Notes under the pieces: model-generated | Seen by the model: only the letters and a program-made list of their open reading frames with translations | The model's database searches: none | Told to the model about the DNA's origin: nothing | Shown: piece by piece, positions 7,820 to 17,107 of the stretch | How the letters are laid out: each line of letters starts with the position of its first letter | Position numbering within the stretch: the first letter of the stretch is position 1 | Translations under genes and position numbers: made by a program | DNA from: Litorimonas sp947503715 | GTDB taxonomy: Bacteria > Pseudomonadota > Alphaproteobacteria > Caulobacterales > Maricaulaceae | Length of the DNA: 64,000 bases | Assembly (NCBI RefSeq): GCF_050271975.1 | Contig: NZ_CP189850.1 | Coordinates: 2,418,001-2,482,000, forward strand | Direction of reading: 5' to 3'

Positions 7820-8649
7820 TCTGCCTTATCCTTGCTCTCATCTTGTTCCACACCGCGCAGGAAGATCGGGGCAAACGCCTTTAACTGCCGCAATTCGATA
7901 TGACCTTCCTTGGCCAATTCCAATCCGGCCAAGAGCGAACTCGCGCGAACGGACGCTTGCGGCACGCCGTCCGCGCCAATCTCTGCGCCGTCCGGCAGTA
8001 ACATATCCAATTGGACCCAATCGGCGATATCTATCCCTGTTGCGGTCAAGGCCCGTCTAAGGCGATTGCGGGCATCATCCAGGCTCATCACGCGCGGGCG
8101 CGGGAGTTTGTGATTGCGGATCGCGGCACGACTGCGCGATGTACCGTAAGCTTTTAGGAGGTCGAAAATCTCGGCTTCGAAAATCGGCGAGGTTCGACTG
8201 CGTAAACCTTCCGGCGCACCGCGTGCAAAGATATCTTCGCCCATTTGCGGTAGACGCATCAACCCGTCCACGGCGCGGCGCATCGCTTCCAATCGTTCCA
8301 GACGAAACGCCAGATGCGCGGCGATTTCTTCGACTTCGGGTTCACCCTCGCCCTGCTCTCGCGGGATGATGAGTTTGGATTTCAGGTAAGCCAGCCACGC
8401 CGCCATGACGAGGTAATCAGCTGCGAGTTCAATGCGCAGGTCCTGCGCCTGTTTGATAAAGGCGATATATTGTTCTGCTAGGTCGAGAATGGACAGCCGC
8501 GCGAGGTCAACTTTCTGTTTCCGCGCGAGTTCGAGCAGGAGATGGAGCGGGCCCTCATAGCCGTCCAGATCAAGGACGAGCGACTCGCCCTCATCCGCCG
8601 CGTCCATCACGGCGTCGAATTTCAGATCTTCCTGAAACTCCTCATTCAT
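7816..8649 (-). CDS. scpA: Segregation and condensation protein ScpA (kleisin)
   Basis: 277 residues. The ScpA signature LDGYEGPLHLLLELARKQKVDL lies near residue 27, followed by AAWLAYLKSKLIIP. The C-terminal winged helix includes LAGLELAKEGHIELRQ. ScpA is the kleisin subunit that closes the SMC ring. It overlaps nagZ upstream and scpB downstream, each by four bases, so translation is probably coupled through nagZ-scpA-scpB. Confidence 0.95.
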   Translation of the reverse strand: MNEEFQEDLKFDAVMDAADEGESLVLDLDGYEGPLHLLLELARKQKVDLARLSILDLAEQYIAFIKQAQDLRIELAADYLVMAAWLAYLKSKLIIPREQGEGEPEVEEIAAHLAFRLERLEAMRRAVDGLMRLPQMGEDIFARGAPEGLRSRTSPIFEAEIFDLLKAYGTSRSRAAIRNHKLPRPRVMSLDDARNRLRRALTATGIDIADWVQLDMLLPDGAEIGADGVPQASVRASSLLAGLELAKEGHIELRQLKAFAPIFLRGVEQDESKDKAE

Positions 8650-9653
8650 TGCGACATCAATTCCGTAAATTCATCACGGGCAGCTTGGATATCAAAATCT
8701 GTGATATGGTCGGAACAAAAATCCGCGACCGTGGCACGGCGCAATGCTTCACCGGAGAGACGCATCGCCCCTTTCGCGACCTGAACACTATCAGTCAGCA
8801 CGCCGGAACATTGCAGCGCGATATCGCACCCCGCCGCCAGTGCGCGTTCCGTTTTCCGTGTCAGATCACCCGCGAGGGCTTTCATATCCAGATCATCACT
8901 CATCAACAGGCCGTCAAATCCGATGGTTTTACGAATGATATCGGTGAGAGATTTCTTCGAGACCGTTACGGCGGATTTGGAACTGTGAGAGTAAACAGCA
9001 TGGGCGGTCATCGCCATGGGGGCGTCATTGAGTTTACGGAACGGGACGAAGTCTGTGGCCTCAAGCATTTCGCGGCTCGCGTCAATTTTTGGCAGGGCTA
9101 TGTGACTGTCCACCGTTGCACGACCATGTCCTGGGATATGTTTCACGACGGGCGCCACACCGCCGGACATCAAGCCCGCCATGGCAGAATGGGCCATATT
9201 GATGATGTCTTCGACAGAATCCCCGAGCGCACGATCAGAGATAATCGGGTCCGCATCTGGCTGCGGCAGGTCGAGCACGGGCGCACAATCCGCTGTAATC
9301 CCGACAGCGCGGAGATCATGGGCAATCAAGCGATGACCGAGATAGCAGGCGCGCAAGCCCTGCCCTTTATGCCGCCGATAGAACGCGGCATATTTATCAC
9401 CACTCGGATAGGCGGGCCAATGCGGGACCTTCAACCGTTGAACACGTCCACCCTCTTGATCGACAAAAATCAGCGTCTCCCGCCCCATCGCATCGCGAAT
9501 ATCGCCCGTCAGCTTTCGCAATTGATCCGGCGTGTCGACATTGCGAGAAAACAGGATGACGCCCCAAGGGTTCGCGTCGCGCAGAAAGACGGATTCAGAT
9601 TTTTTCAGCCGCAGACCCGACAGGCCGAGAATGCAGGACAGCGGCGCAGACAT
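8646..9653 (-). CDS. nagZ: Beta-N-acetylhexosaminidase NagZ
   Basis: 335 residues, glycoside hydrolase family 3. The motif VVKHIPGHGRATVDSHIALP carries the His of the mobile catalytic loop, and the nucleophile Asp lies in GLLMSDDLDMKALAG. QEGGRVQRL is also conserved. NagZ removes GlcNAc from anhydromuropeptides in the cytoplasm during wall recycling. It sits between the SPOR gene (4 bases away) and scpA (4-base overlap), a common alphaproteobacterial order. Confidence 0.95.
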   Translation of the reverse strand: MSAPLSCILGLSGLRLKKSESVFLRDANPWGVILFSRNVDTPDQLRKLTGDIRDAMGRETLIFVDQEGGRVQRLKVPHWPAYPSGDKYAAFYRRHKGQGLRACYLGHRLIAHDLRAVGITADCAPVLDLPQPDADPIISDRALGDSVEDIINMAHSAMAGLMSGGVAPVVKHIPGHGRATVDSHIALPKIDASREMLEATDFVPFRKLNDAPMAMTAHAVYSHSSKSAVTVSKKSLTDIIRKTIGFDGLLMSDDLDMKALAGDLTRKTERALAAGCDIALQCSGVLTDSVQVAKGAMRLSGEALRRATVADFCSDHITDFDIQAARDEFTELMSQ

Positions 9654-9657
9654 TGAC

Positions 9658-10386
9658 CTAGCGCTTCGTGACGAGGCAATCCTGCCCGCCCGCTTTCAAA
9701 CTGGTGCACATACTCTGCGCCGCGGATTTATCGGCCAGTCCTGCCACGCGCAGACGGTAGTAAATACCCTTATCGCCCAAATCGACGCGTTTCACATCGG
9801 AGGACGCGCCACTGACCAAACTTGGGAATTTCCGCTGAATACGCGACCAGATATTCGTCGCATCGCTTTCTGCACGGACAGAGGCGACCTGCACGACCCA
9901 ATCGGAATTGCCGGAGGCCGGAGCCGTTACAGTCGGCCGGGTCACGACTGGCCGTTGCGGTACGGGATCAGGCTTGACTTCGGGCACAGGTTCAACGGGT
10001 TTTAACTCAACCGGATCAGGCGCTTCGATCTTGATTGGGTCTTCCGGAAGAGGCTTTGGGTCAGCCTCCGTCGTCGGCGACTGTCCGTCCATGACGTCAA
10101 ACACGACCTTATCCTGATTGGGTGTCTGCGTACCGCCCGCATCTTTTGGCGGGACTTTGAACGGTGTATTATCCGCCGTAATGCGCGGCGGATCAGAGCG
10201 GTCCCGCACACCCGGCTGATAGAGTTTCATCACAATGAACGCGATGACCAGAAGACCAATCGCGACCAGTGCGAGTTTAATCATGGGCGGCAGACCCTCG
10301 CGCTCGCGCGCATCATAGGGCTGCAGCACATCTTCGCCCGCTTGGAGATGCGGCGAGAATTCTTCATGTGGGGGCGTATCTGACAT
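9658..10386 (-). CDS. SPOR-domain membrane protein
   Basis: 242 residues. A cytoplasmic leader of about 35 residues precedes one helix (MIKLALVAIGLLVIAFIVMKL), then a long Pro/Glu/Lys-rich linker and a C-terminal SPOR domain beginning SDWVVQVASVRAESDA and containing IYYRLRVAGLADKSAAQSMC. SPOR domains bind denuded glycan strands at the septum, so this is probably a division-site protein. In many relatives argS lies between this gene and dgt; here the two are only about 107 bases apart with no gene between. Confidence 0.9.
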   Translation of the reverse strand: MSDTPPHEEFSPHLQAGEDVLQPYDAREREGLPPMIKLALVAIGLLVIAFIVMKLYQPGVRDRSDPPRITADNTPFKVPPKDAGGTQTPNQDKVVFDVMDGQSPTTEADPKPLPEDPIKIEAPDPVELKPVEPVPEVKPDPVPQRPVVTRPTVTAPASGNSDWVVQVASVRAESDATNIWSRIQRKFPSLVSGASSDVKRVDLGDKGIYYRLRVAGLADKSAAQSMCTSLKAGGQDCLVTKR

Positions 10387-10493
10387 TAGAAACTCTTCGA
10401 AATTTTGTCCGTGTTATCGTAAAACAGGGCGTGAAAAAACCCCGTCACACAGGAACATGGGCCACAAGATCAAAAAATGAGGTTAATAAACGC

Positions 10494-11684
10494 TTACAGA
10501 TATCCTGTGGGCTGGAACAGCTTCTTATGTTCCGTAATCGCGAAGATATCCGTCATCCCCGCAATATGGTCGCAGACGACCCGCGCCGTGACATCGTTTT
10601 CTGGCCCCTCCGTCATCACAAACAGATCATCCGGCAGGAGTTCAGGCTCTTTGATGAACAACTCAAACAGCTCCGTCACAACCCGGCTCGCCTGACTCAT
10701 CATGCGGTTCACCTTGTAATGTTTATACATGTTCTTGAACAGGAAATCGCGAAGCGGCTTTTCCTTTGCGCGAAACTCTTCCGAGAAGTCGACGACCGCG
10801 TGGTCCAGCCCGCGAATATCATCCGCACTTTGGGGATTGGCAGCGGCGATGCGTTTGCGCGTCTCGGTCAGGACATCTGCCACCATATAGCCGATCATAT
10901 CCCGCACAGCCTCATGGATCAGGCGATCCTCTGAAATATCGGGATAGCGTCGGCGGACATCGGCAAACATCTCGCCCACAAACGGAATTTGCGTCACTTC
11001 GTCGACGGTGAAGAGCCCGGCTCGCAACCCATCATCCAGATCATGATTATTATAGGCAATATCATCGGCCAGCGCGGCGACCTGTGCCTCCGGCCCGGCA
11101 AAGGTTTCCAGTTCCAGCGCCTGCCAGTTATCTATCGCCTTCAACGCCCAGGGCAGCGCCGCGACATCGGACGGCTTTTCGACCAACGGCCCGTTATGTT
11201 TCGCAATCCCCTCCAGCGTTTCCCAGGTCAGGTTCAGCCCGTCAAATTCGGCATAGCGCCCCTCCAGATGTGTCACGATGCGCAGGGTCTGCGCATTATG
11301 GTCAAACCCGCCATAACCTTCCATACAGGCCGCCAGCGCATATTCGCCGCTATGACCAAAAGGCGGATGACCGAGATCATGGGCCAAAGCGAGACATTCC
11401 GCCAAATCCTCATCCAGCCCCAGCACCCGCGCGATGGACCGTGCGATTTGGCTGACCTCGAGACTGTGCGTCAGGCGCGTGCGGTAATAATCGCCCTCAT
11501 GTGCGACAAAGACCTGTGTCTTGCCTTTCAGGCGGCGAAAGGCGGAAGAATGGATGATCCGGTCCTTGTCCCGTTGAAACGGACTGCGCTCCGACGCGCT
11601 GGGCTGAGGGATTTTTCGCCCCCGCGCCGTATTCGGGTTGGACGCGTAAATCGCGAGGGGACGCACGGAAGGGTATTTGACCAC
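10494..11684 (-). CDS. dgt: Deoxyguanosinetriphosphate triphosphohydrolase-like protein
   Basis: 396 residues with a GTG start at 11684. The HD-domain residues are visible: RDKDRIIHSSAFRRLKGKTQVF, RTRLTHSLEVSQIARSIAR, CLALAHDLGHPPFGHSGE, and DDIAYNNHDLDDGLRAG. Enzymes of this family hydrolyse dNTPs to deoxynucleosides and triphosphate. It is first in a long minus-strand run and is divergent from erpA, whose start lies 45 bases away. Confidence 0.95.
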   Translation of the reverse strand: MVKYPSVRPLAIYASNPNTARGRKIPQPSASERSPFQRDKDRIIHSSAFRRLKGKTQVFVAHEGDYYRTRLTHSLEVSQIARSIARVLGLDEDLAECLALAHDLGHPPFGHSGEYALAACMEGYGGFDHNAQTLRIVTHLEGRYAEFDGLNLTWETLEGIAKHNGPLVEKPSDVAALPWALKAIDNWQALELETFAGPEAQVAALADDIAYNNHDLDDGLRAGLFTVDEVTQIPFVGEMFADVRRRYPDISEDRLIHEAVRDMIGYMVADVLTETRKRIAAANPQSADDIRGLDHAVVDFSEEFRAKEKPLRDFLFKNMYKHYKVNRMMSQASRVVTELFELFIKEPELLPDDLFVMTEGPENDVTARVVCDHIAGMTDIFAITEHKKLFQPTGYL

Positions 11685-11728
11685 GTTAGAATCTTTCCAA
11701 ATCAGGGCTGCGCCCCTATATAGATTCT

Positions 11729-12073
11729 ATGACCGAGATTACCACCGAAACTCCCGTAACCCTCAGCGCCTCTGCCGCGACGCAAATCAACGCGATCATG
11801 GCCAAAATGGGCAAGCAGGATTACCTGCGAGTCGCCGTCGAAGGCGGCGGCTGTTCCGGCTTTTCCTATAAGTTCGATTTCGCGGAAAGCGCCAATGACG
11901 ACGACCTGCTCATCGAACGCGACGGCGCACGGGTTTTGATTGACGAAATGAGTTTGGAGTTCCTGACGGGCTCAGAAATTGACTACACGAATGAGCTGAT
12001 TGGTTCAGCGTTTAAAATCACGAACCCGAATGCGACAGCAAATTGCGGATGTGGGACGAGTTTCGGGATTTAA
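11729..12073 (+). CDS. erpA: Iron-sulfur cluster insertion protein ErpA
   Basis: 114 residues, A-type carrier. The three cluster-binding cysteines are in VEGGGCSGFSYKF and the C-terminal NCGCGTSFGI. ISLE-type features and length fit ErpA. It transfers Fe-S clusters to target proteins in the cytoplasm. It is transcribed divergently from dgt, a conserved neighbour in alphaproteobacteria. Its stop overlaps the end of a convergent AT-rich orphan gene by four bases. Confidence 0.93.
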   Translation: MTEITTETPVTLSASAATQINAIMAKMGKQDYLRVAVEGGGCSGFSYKFDFAESANDDDLLIERDGARVLIDEMSLEFLTGSEIDYTNELIGSAFKITNPNATANCGCGTSFGI

Positions 12074-12807
12074 TTAGACACCATCCTCACTTCATCCCAA
12101 CGAACCTTCCAGTCTATATTGAGCGTAATTTGAGACTTTTCACTGCCATCCCAATTGGTTCTCAAACCTTGTTCTTGCAATACAAAGTTTAGGTCATTCG
12201 CAATTTTTATGTTTTCGGCAGCTGATGACCTTTTTCTTACAGACCCATACCAAAATTCTATGGGCGATCCAGACATAGCATCTTCCGCATTTTCGCAAGT
12301 AAAGAAGACGTATCCAAGAATACTGAGACCATGAAGCTTTGTACTTTTAGCAGCTTTGCGAGCCAAGGATATTTCATAACTTGGATCTTCGACTATACCT
12401 GTTCCTGTATGATACCCCATCTTTTTCAATTCAGTAAATGCGGCTTCCAGATGATCATTATCTGTTACAGGTGGCCAATTAACTTGTTCGGACTTTAAGT
12501 TTGATATTTCTGTATCAAGAATTGACTTAGCAAGCACTCTGTTAACGCCGCTGTCGAGTGCAGCGTCTTCAATAGAATCCCACATAATTTCGTAAGTATC
12601 CTTTCCAAGTCGAACCACTTGCCGTGCCCGTTCTTTGACGTAAGACACCTCCTCATCTGATATTTGGGCCGACTTATTTTTTAAAGAGAAACGATATTTA
12701 AAATTCTGAAAAAGAGCACTTAAAAAGAACGCCAAGACCAAAAACAAGGCTGTGAATATGAAACTTGGAATGCTTTTGACCCATTCAGGTGTAGTAAGAA
12801 AAATCAT
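12070..12807 (-). CDS. AT-rich hypothetical membrane-anchored protein
   Basis: 245 residues. One helix near the start (IPSFIFTALFLVLAFFLSALF) is followed by a soluble part. The region with HGLSILGYVFFTCENAEDAM, IEFWYGSV and LNFVLQEQGLRTNWDGS recalls DUF6891-type domains (a hydrophobic strand, an Ala-rich stretch, then W-D-G before a final strand), but that is only pattern memory. Codons are more AT-rich than in the flanking erpA and M28 genes, which suggests acquired DNA. Function unknown. Confidence 0.7.
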   Translation of the reverse strand: MIFLTTPEWVKSIPSFIFTALFLVLAFFLSALFQNFKYRFSLKNKSAQISDEEVSYVKERARQVVRLGKDTYEIMWDSIEDAALDSGVNRVLAKSILDTEISNLKSEQVNWPPVTDNDHLEAAFTELKKMGYHTGTGIVEDPSYEISLARKAAKSTKLHGLSILGYVFFTCENAEDAMSGSPIEFWYGSVRKRSSAAENIKIANDLNFVLQEQGLRTNWDGSEKSQITLNIDWKVRWDEVRMVSN

Positions 12808-12922
12808 CCCTCACCAATAACGATCAAAAGATTGACAAAATGAAAAGCCTGTCAGGTATCAATACCTACACTTAGCGATCTGATAGCAATAGAGTAGCCA
12901 AGAGGTTTTCCTTGAAACAAAC

Positions 12923-13864
12923 CTACTCAGCAACCCGCGCCAAATCCCCCAAATTCTCATCCAGAATATGCGCAGCATTAACGACCGTTTGCACGCCGCT
13001 CGCATAAAACTCCTGCGGGATTGTCTCGAACTCGTCCGTATCGCGGTGATAATGCGGATGATCTTCCACCCCGAAATAGCCGAACGGGATGCCTACTGCG
13101 TGGAACGGGCCGTGGTCGGATTGCATTGTCCAATCATCGCTACCGTCTTCCGGCGCGTCATGGCCGAAGGAGAGGGTCAGGCCGGAGGCTGCGGGGGCGA
13201 TAAGGTCTTTTAGCGCTGGCGTGTGATAAGCGCCTGCGAAATAGAGCTCATTCTCATTCTGGCTAATCATATCCAGATTGAGGTTAAAGACCGCGCGGCC
13301 CTCAAAATTCTTCTCCGCCTCGAGCAAAGCCTTGGCCCCACTCAGACCCATTTCCTCGGCATCCAGCCAGACGACCAAGACGTCATGTTTCGGAGGCTTG
13401 GCTTCAAAGCTCTCAGCAATCGCGAAGAGCGCCGCACTGCCCGACGCATTATCATCCGCACCGTTCCAGATTTTTCCGTCCCTCTCACCAAGATGATCAT
13501 AATGCGCCGTGATAACGAGCAGTGGGCCGCTATCCGGCGTCTCGCCCACAATAAGACCCTCAATATTGTAACCATCGAGGCGTTCTGATCCCGTGACTTC
13601 CCGCTCTGCATTTCGGATCGGGCGTTCAAAACTAAAGCGGTCGATTATGACGCTTTTGAACGAGTCCACATAGCTGGCCTCCTGATACAAAAACTCGCGC
13701 GCTTTCCGATTACCATCCGTCCCCGTCCGACGCCCCGCCATTTCGTCAGAGGCTAGCGTTTCGAATATCCCAAGAGGTGTATCGACATCAGGGATGACAC
13801 TCGGAACAGTTTGGCAGGCGGATAGAGCGAAACACGTCGCGGCAAGTAAAAGAGAATAACGCAT
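12923..13864 (-). CDS. M28 family zinc aminopeptidase, lipoprotein
   Basis: 313 residues. A lipobox (LLLAATCFALSAC) ends at Cys17. Zinc ligands appear as ITAHYDHLG, NGADDNASGSAALF, WLDAEEMGLSGAKAL and a late DHPHYHRDTDEFE segment, the normal M28 order. It is probably an outer-membrane or inner-membrane anchored periplasmic exopeptidase. Its ATG overlaps the pyrG stop by one base (TGATG), which points to coupling with pyrG, an odd partnership in function. Confidence 0.9.
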   Translation of the reverse strand: MRYSLLLAATCFALSACQTVPSVIPDVDTPLGIFETLASDEMAGRRTGTDGNRKAREFLYQEASYVDSFKSVIIDRFSFERPIRNAEREVTGSERLDGYNIEGLIVGETPDSGPLLVITAHYDHLGERDGKIWNGADDNASGSAALFAIAESFEAKPPKHDVLVVWLDAEEMGLSGAKALLEAEKNFEGRAVFNLNLDMISQNENELYFAGAYHTPALKDLIAPAASGLTLSFGHDAPEDGSDDWTMQSDHGPFHAVGIPFGYFGVEDHPHYHRDTDEFETIPQEFYASGVQTVVNAAHILDENLGDLARVAE

Positions 13865-15495
13865 CAGACCAACCGGCTCCGCTCCACCGCCGCCTTCACA
13901 AACCCTCGAAACAGCGGATGCGGATCAAAAGGCCTGCTCTTTAACTCCGGGTGATATTGCACGCCGATAAACCACGGGTGGCCCGGAATTTCTACGATTT
14001 CGGGGAGGACGCCGTCCGGTGACAGGCCGGAGAATTTTAGGCCTGCGTCTTCCAGTTTCTGGCGATATTCGATGTTCACCTCATAGCGGTGACGGTGGCG
14101 CTCGCTAATCTCCGTCGTGCCGTATTCTTCGGCGACGAGGCTGCCCGCCTCCAGCGTCGCAGGATAGGCGCCGAGGCGCATCGTTCCGCCCAAATCGGTA
14201 TTCGCCGTGCGTTCCAGACGTTCATTGCCCTTGGTCCATTCCGTCATCAGGCCGACGACATTCTCGCCCTCTTCGCCAAACTCGGACGAACTCGCCGCGT
14301 CCAGTCCCGCGAGGTTTCTCGCCGCTTCGACCACGGCCATCTGCATTCCGAGGCAAATTCCGAAATATGGAATGTCGTTCTCGCGGGCGTAGCGGACGGC
14401 CTTGATTTTGCCTTCTGTCCCGCGTTCCCCGAACCCGCCGGGGACGAGGATGGCATTCATGCCCTTCATGACATCGACAGCCTCTGCGGTTTCAAACTCT
14501 TCCGCCTCGAACCAATTGATTTTCACCTTCACATCATTGGCAATCCCACCATGGACGAGCGCTTCGGTGATGGATTTATAGGCATCGGGCAGAACGGTAT
14601 ATTTCCCGACAACGGCAATATTGACCGTGCCATTTTCGGGATTGTGCAATGTTTCGGAAATCTCCTGCCATTTGGACAGGTCCGCTTCCGGCGGGTTTTC
14701 AATATCGAAATGGGCGAGCACCTCGCGGTCCAAGCCTTCATTGTAATAGGCGAGCGGCACGTCATATATGGACCGCGCATCCAGCCCCTGAATGACGGAA
14801 CTCTCTCGCACATTTGTAAAGCGCGCGATTTTCCGACGGTCCGACGGATCAATCTCGCGATCCGCACGGCAGAGCAGAATATCCGGTTGAATCCCGATAG
14901 AGCGCAGCTCTTTCACACTATGCTGAGTCGGCTTCGTCTTCATCTCACCCGCCGCTTTGATAAAGGGCATGAGGGTCACGTGGAGGAAGCAAGTGTTGTT
15001 GCGCGGCTGTTCCTGACTGAACTGACGCAACGCTTCAAAAAATGGCAGACCCTCAATATCGCCGACGGTGCCGCCGACTTCGCAGAGTACGAAATCAACA
15101 TTGCCCGCATCCGAGCCGATGAAATCTTTTATCTCATTCGTGACATGCGGAATCACCTGCACAGTCGCGCCGAGATAATCGCCGCGCCGTTCCTTGGCGA
15201 TGATGTTGGAATAGATTCGGCCCGTTGTAATATTGTCCGACTGCGCCGCACTGACGCCCGTAAACCGTTCATAATGACCGAGATCGAGATCGGTCTCCGC
15301 CCCGTCATCCGTGACGTAAACTTCACCGTGCTGATACGGGCTCATCGTGCCCGGATCGACGTTGAGATAAGGGTCGAGCTTACGCAGGCGAACTTTATAG
15401 CCACGCGATTGCAGCAATGCGCCAAGCGCGGCCGAGGCCAAACCCTTGCCAAGCGACGAAACAACACCGCCGGTGATAAATATGTATCTGGGCAT
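13864..15495 (-). CDS. pyrG: CTP synthase
   Basis: 543 residues of normal length. The N-terminal amidoligase part opens MPRYIFITGGVVSSLGKGLA and contains the LRKLDPYLNVDPGTMSPYQHGE stretch in shortened view; the glutaminase part has FGICLGMQMAVVEAAR with the nucleophile Cys, and the final VQYHPELKSRPFDPH triad segment. It makes CTP from UTP, ATP and glutamine. It follows secG by about 38 bases on the same strand. Confidence 0.98.
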   Translation of the reverse strand: MPRYIFITGGVVSSLGKGLASAALGALLQSRGYKVRLRKLDPYLNVDPGTMSPYQHGEVYVTDDGAETDLDLGHYERFTGVSAAQSDNITTGRIYSNIIAKERRGDYLGATVQVIPHVTNEIKDFIGSDAGNVDFVLCEVGGTVGDIEGLPFFEALRQFSQEQPRNNTCFLHVTLMPFIKAAGEMKTKPTQHSVKELRSIGIQPDILLCRADREIDPSDRRKIARFTNVRESSVIQGLDARSIYDVPLAYYNEGLDREVLAHFDIENPPEADLSKWQEISETLHNPENGTVNIAVVGKYTVLPDAYKSITEALVHGGIANDVKVKINWFEAEEFETAEAVDVMKGMNAILVPGGFGERGTEGKIKAVRYARENDIPYFGICLGMQMAVVEAARNLAGLDAASSSEFGEEGENVVGLMTEWTKGNERLERTANTDLGGTMRLGAYPATLEAGSLVAEEYGTTEISERHRHRYEVNIEYRQKLEDAGLKFSGLSPDGVLPEIVEIPGHPWFIGVQYHPELKSRPFDPHPLFRGFVKAAVERSRLV

Positions 15496-15533
15496 GAATC
15501 CCGCCTTAAGTCTTGGCGGGCGTCGTCGGAGTT

Positions 15534-15923
15534 TTACAGCTCCGGCGTGTCCGCATCTGGTGTTGAGTCCGCTTCGGAGTCAGTGTTTTCCACTGCCGGA
15601 GTTTCATCAACCAACGGGACCGTTCCTTCGGATGAATCGGTCGGGGCCGTCAAGGGCTGCGAGACAGTTACATCATCGATAATCAAGTTATCCCGTGTTT
15701 CGATCTGATAGACGACGGAAAGCGCCAAGCAATTGACCACGAAAACCGCGCCGATAATCCCGGTCATGCGGGCGATAGATGTTGTCGCGGACCGACCGGA
15801 CATTAGCCCACCGCCGCCCCCGCCGCCAATACCGAGCGCGCCGCCTTCAGAGCGTTGAATCAGAATCAAACCCGTCAAAATGACGGAGATGATGAGTTGG
15901 ATAATGAGCAGAACGGTCGACAT
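15534..15923 (-). CDS. secG: Protein-export membrane protein SecG
   Basis: 129 residues. Two helices flank the SecG motif IQRSEGGALGIGGGGGGGLM near residues 23-42. The C-terminal 50 residues are an acidic Thr/Pro-rich tail (DSSEGTVPLVDETPAVEN), common in this class. SecG assists the SecYE channel. It is upstream of pyrG, as in many alphaproteobacteria. A triosephosphate isomerase gene often found before secG is absent here; a palindromic repeat lies there instead. Confidence 0.92.
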   Translation of the reverse strand: MSTVLLIIQLIISVILTGLILIQRSEGGALGIGGGGGGGLMSGRSATTSIARMTGIIGAVFVVNCLALSVVYQIETRDNLIIDDVTVSQPLTAPTDSSEGTVPLVDETPAVENTDSEADSTPDADTPEL

Positions 15924-16030
15924 GAGGTATTTCCGGTAATTTCAAGCGCGGCGGATAGACGAAATAGGTTGGGATGGGAAGAGCGGATTGCAAGTGGTGT
16001 GGCTGTGAAGCCCATCTTACTTTTTTATGC

Positions 16031-16111
16031 CGTCATTACCGCCCTTGTGGCGGTAATCCATACGATATCGAAAATTCAGTATGGATTACCGGGACGAGCC
16101 CGGTAATGACG
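16031..16111. repeat. Three-stem palindromic intergenic repeat, copy A
   Basis: Outer stem CGTCATTACCG (16031-16041) with CGGTAATGACG (16101-16111). Inner stem GGTAATCCATAC (16052-16063) with GTATGGATTACC (16079-16090). Each half also folds as its own arm (ATTACCGCCCTTGTGGCGGTAAT and ATTACCGGGACGAGCCCGGTAAT). The element lies between the start of secG and the end of thiG. Copies with the same plan are at 21159, 22243 and 40365. Confidence 0.8.
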
Positions 16112-16131
16112 AAAACTTCTAAATCTAAATC

Positions 16132-16902
16132 TTACTCAATCATCCCGCTCGTCGGACTACTCGGAACCGCATATTGTTTCCGCTCTATCCGTCCCGCCAA
16201 ATACGCTTCCCTGCCCGCAATCACCGCATATTTAAACGCCCGCGCCATGCGGATGGGGTCTTTTGCGCCGGCTATGGCCGAATTCGCGATGATGCCGTCC
16301 ACACCGAGTTCCATAGCGGCTGCGGCTTCTGACGCTGTACCCAATCCCGCATCGACTATGACGGGAACCGTCACGGCTTCGCGCACGAGGCGGATATTTG
16401 TCGGATTGAGCAAGCCCAGCCCAGACCCAATCGGTGCCGCGAGCGGCATGATCGCGGCGGCGCCTGCATCTTGTAGCTTTTGGCAATAGACGGGGTCATC
16501 CGTGCAATAGACCATGACATCGAAACCATCCGCGACGAGGAGTTTTAGGCTGGCCAGTGTTTCCGCCATATCCGGGTAAAGATGCACATCGGAGAGCACT
16601 TCGAGTTTCACGAGGTTCCATCCGCCCAGTTCCCGGGCCAATCGCAATGTCCGCACGGCATCTTCGCCCGTGAAACATCCCGCCGTATTGGGCAGGTAAG
16701 TCGTCGTCTTCGGGTCGATTGAGTCGGTCAGCAGCGGGGCATCCGGCTGGTCCAGATTCACACGACGAATGGCAACCGTGACCATATCCGCGCCGGACGC
16801 TTCCAATGCGGCAGCGTTCTCTTCGTAATCTTTGAACTTCCCCGTCCCGATAATCAGGCGGGAGTTAAAGCTGCGGCCGGCTATGACCATAGGATCGGAC
16901 AT
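16132..16902 (-). CDS. thiG: Thiazole synthase
   Basis: 256 residues. It has the ThiG landmarks SRLIIGTGKF at the start, the Schiff-base lysine in NLVKLEVLSD, and PVIVDAGLGTASEAAAAMELG and DGIIANSAIAGAKDP in the second half. It joins deoxyxylulose phosphate, dehydroglycine and ThiS-thiocarboxylate sulfur to build the thiamine thiazole. It lies one base after thiS on the same strand. No TPP riboswitch is visible upstream of the pair. Confidence 0.96.
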   Translation of the reverse strand: MSDPMVIAGRSFNSRLIIGTGKFKDYEENAAALEASGADMVTVAIRRVNLDQPDAPLLTDSIDPKTTTYLPNTAGCFTGEDAVRTLRLARELGGWNLVKLEVLSDVHLYPDMAETLASLKLLVADGFDVMVYCTDDPVYCQKLQDAGAAAIMPLAAPIGSGLGLLNPTNIRLVREAVTVPVIVDAGLGTASEAAAAMELGVDGIIANSAIAGAKDPIRMARAFKYAVIAGREAYLAGRIERKQYAVPSSPTSGMIE

Positions 16903-16903
16903 A

Positions 16904-17107
16904 CTAGCCGCCTCCGATAAAATGTATGATTTCGAGGACGTCGTGATTGTTCAGCGGCGTCTCGGAATAGGTGGATTTCGGGATGACTTCGCGATTGCGT
17001 TCAACCGCGATCTTGCGTTCCGGCAATTCCAGATGCGCGATCAATCCCGCGACGGTCAGTCCGTCCGGCAGGTCATCGTGATCTTTGCCATTAATGATGA
17101 GATGCAC
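16904..17107 (-). CDS. thiS: Sulfur carrier protein ThiS
   Basis: 67 residues with the ubiquitin-like fold pattern (MHLIINGKDHD, GLTVAGLIAHLELPERKIAVE, VLEIIHFIGGG) and the C-terminal Gly-Gly needed for adenylation and thiocarboxylate formation. It delivers sulfur to ThiG, encoded immediately downstream. Only 62 bases separate its start from the divergent aroQ, too few for a TPP riboswitch. Confidence 0.93.
   Translation of the reverse strand: MHLIINGKDHDDLPDGLTVAGLIAHLELPERKIAVERNREVIPKSTYSETPLNNHDVLEIIHFIGGG

Noticed and set aside
8649..9656. 335-codon frame exactly antisense to nagZ
   Set aside because: Mirror of nagZ; no independent start signal or motifs.
14089..15708. Long open frame of 539 codons opposite pyrG
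   Set aside because: It is the shadow of pyrG and secG, both of which have full family motifs on the other strand.
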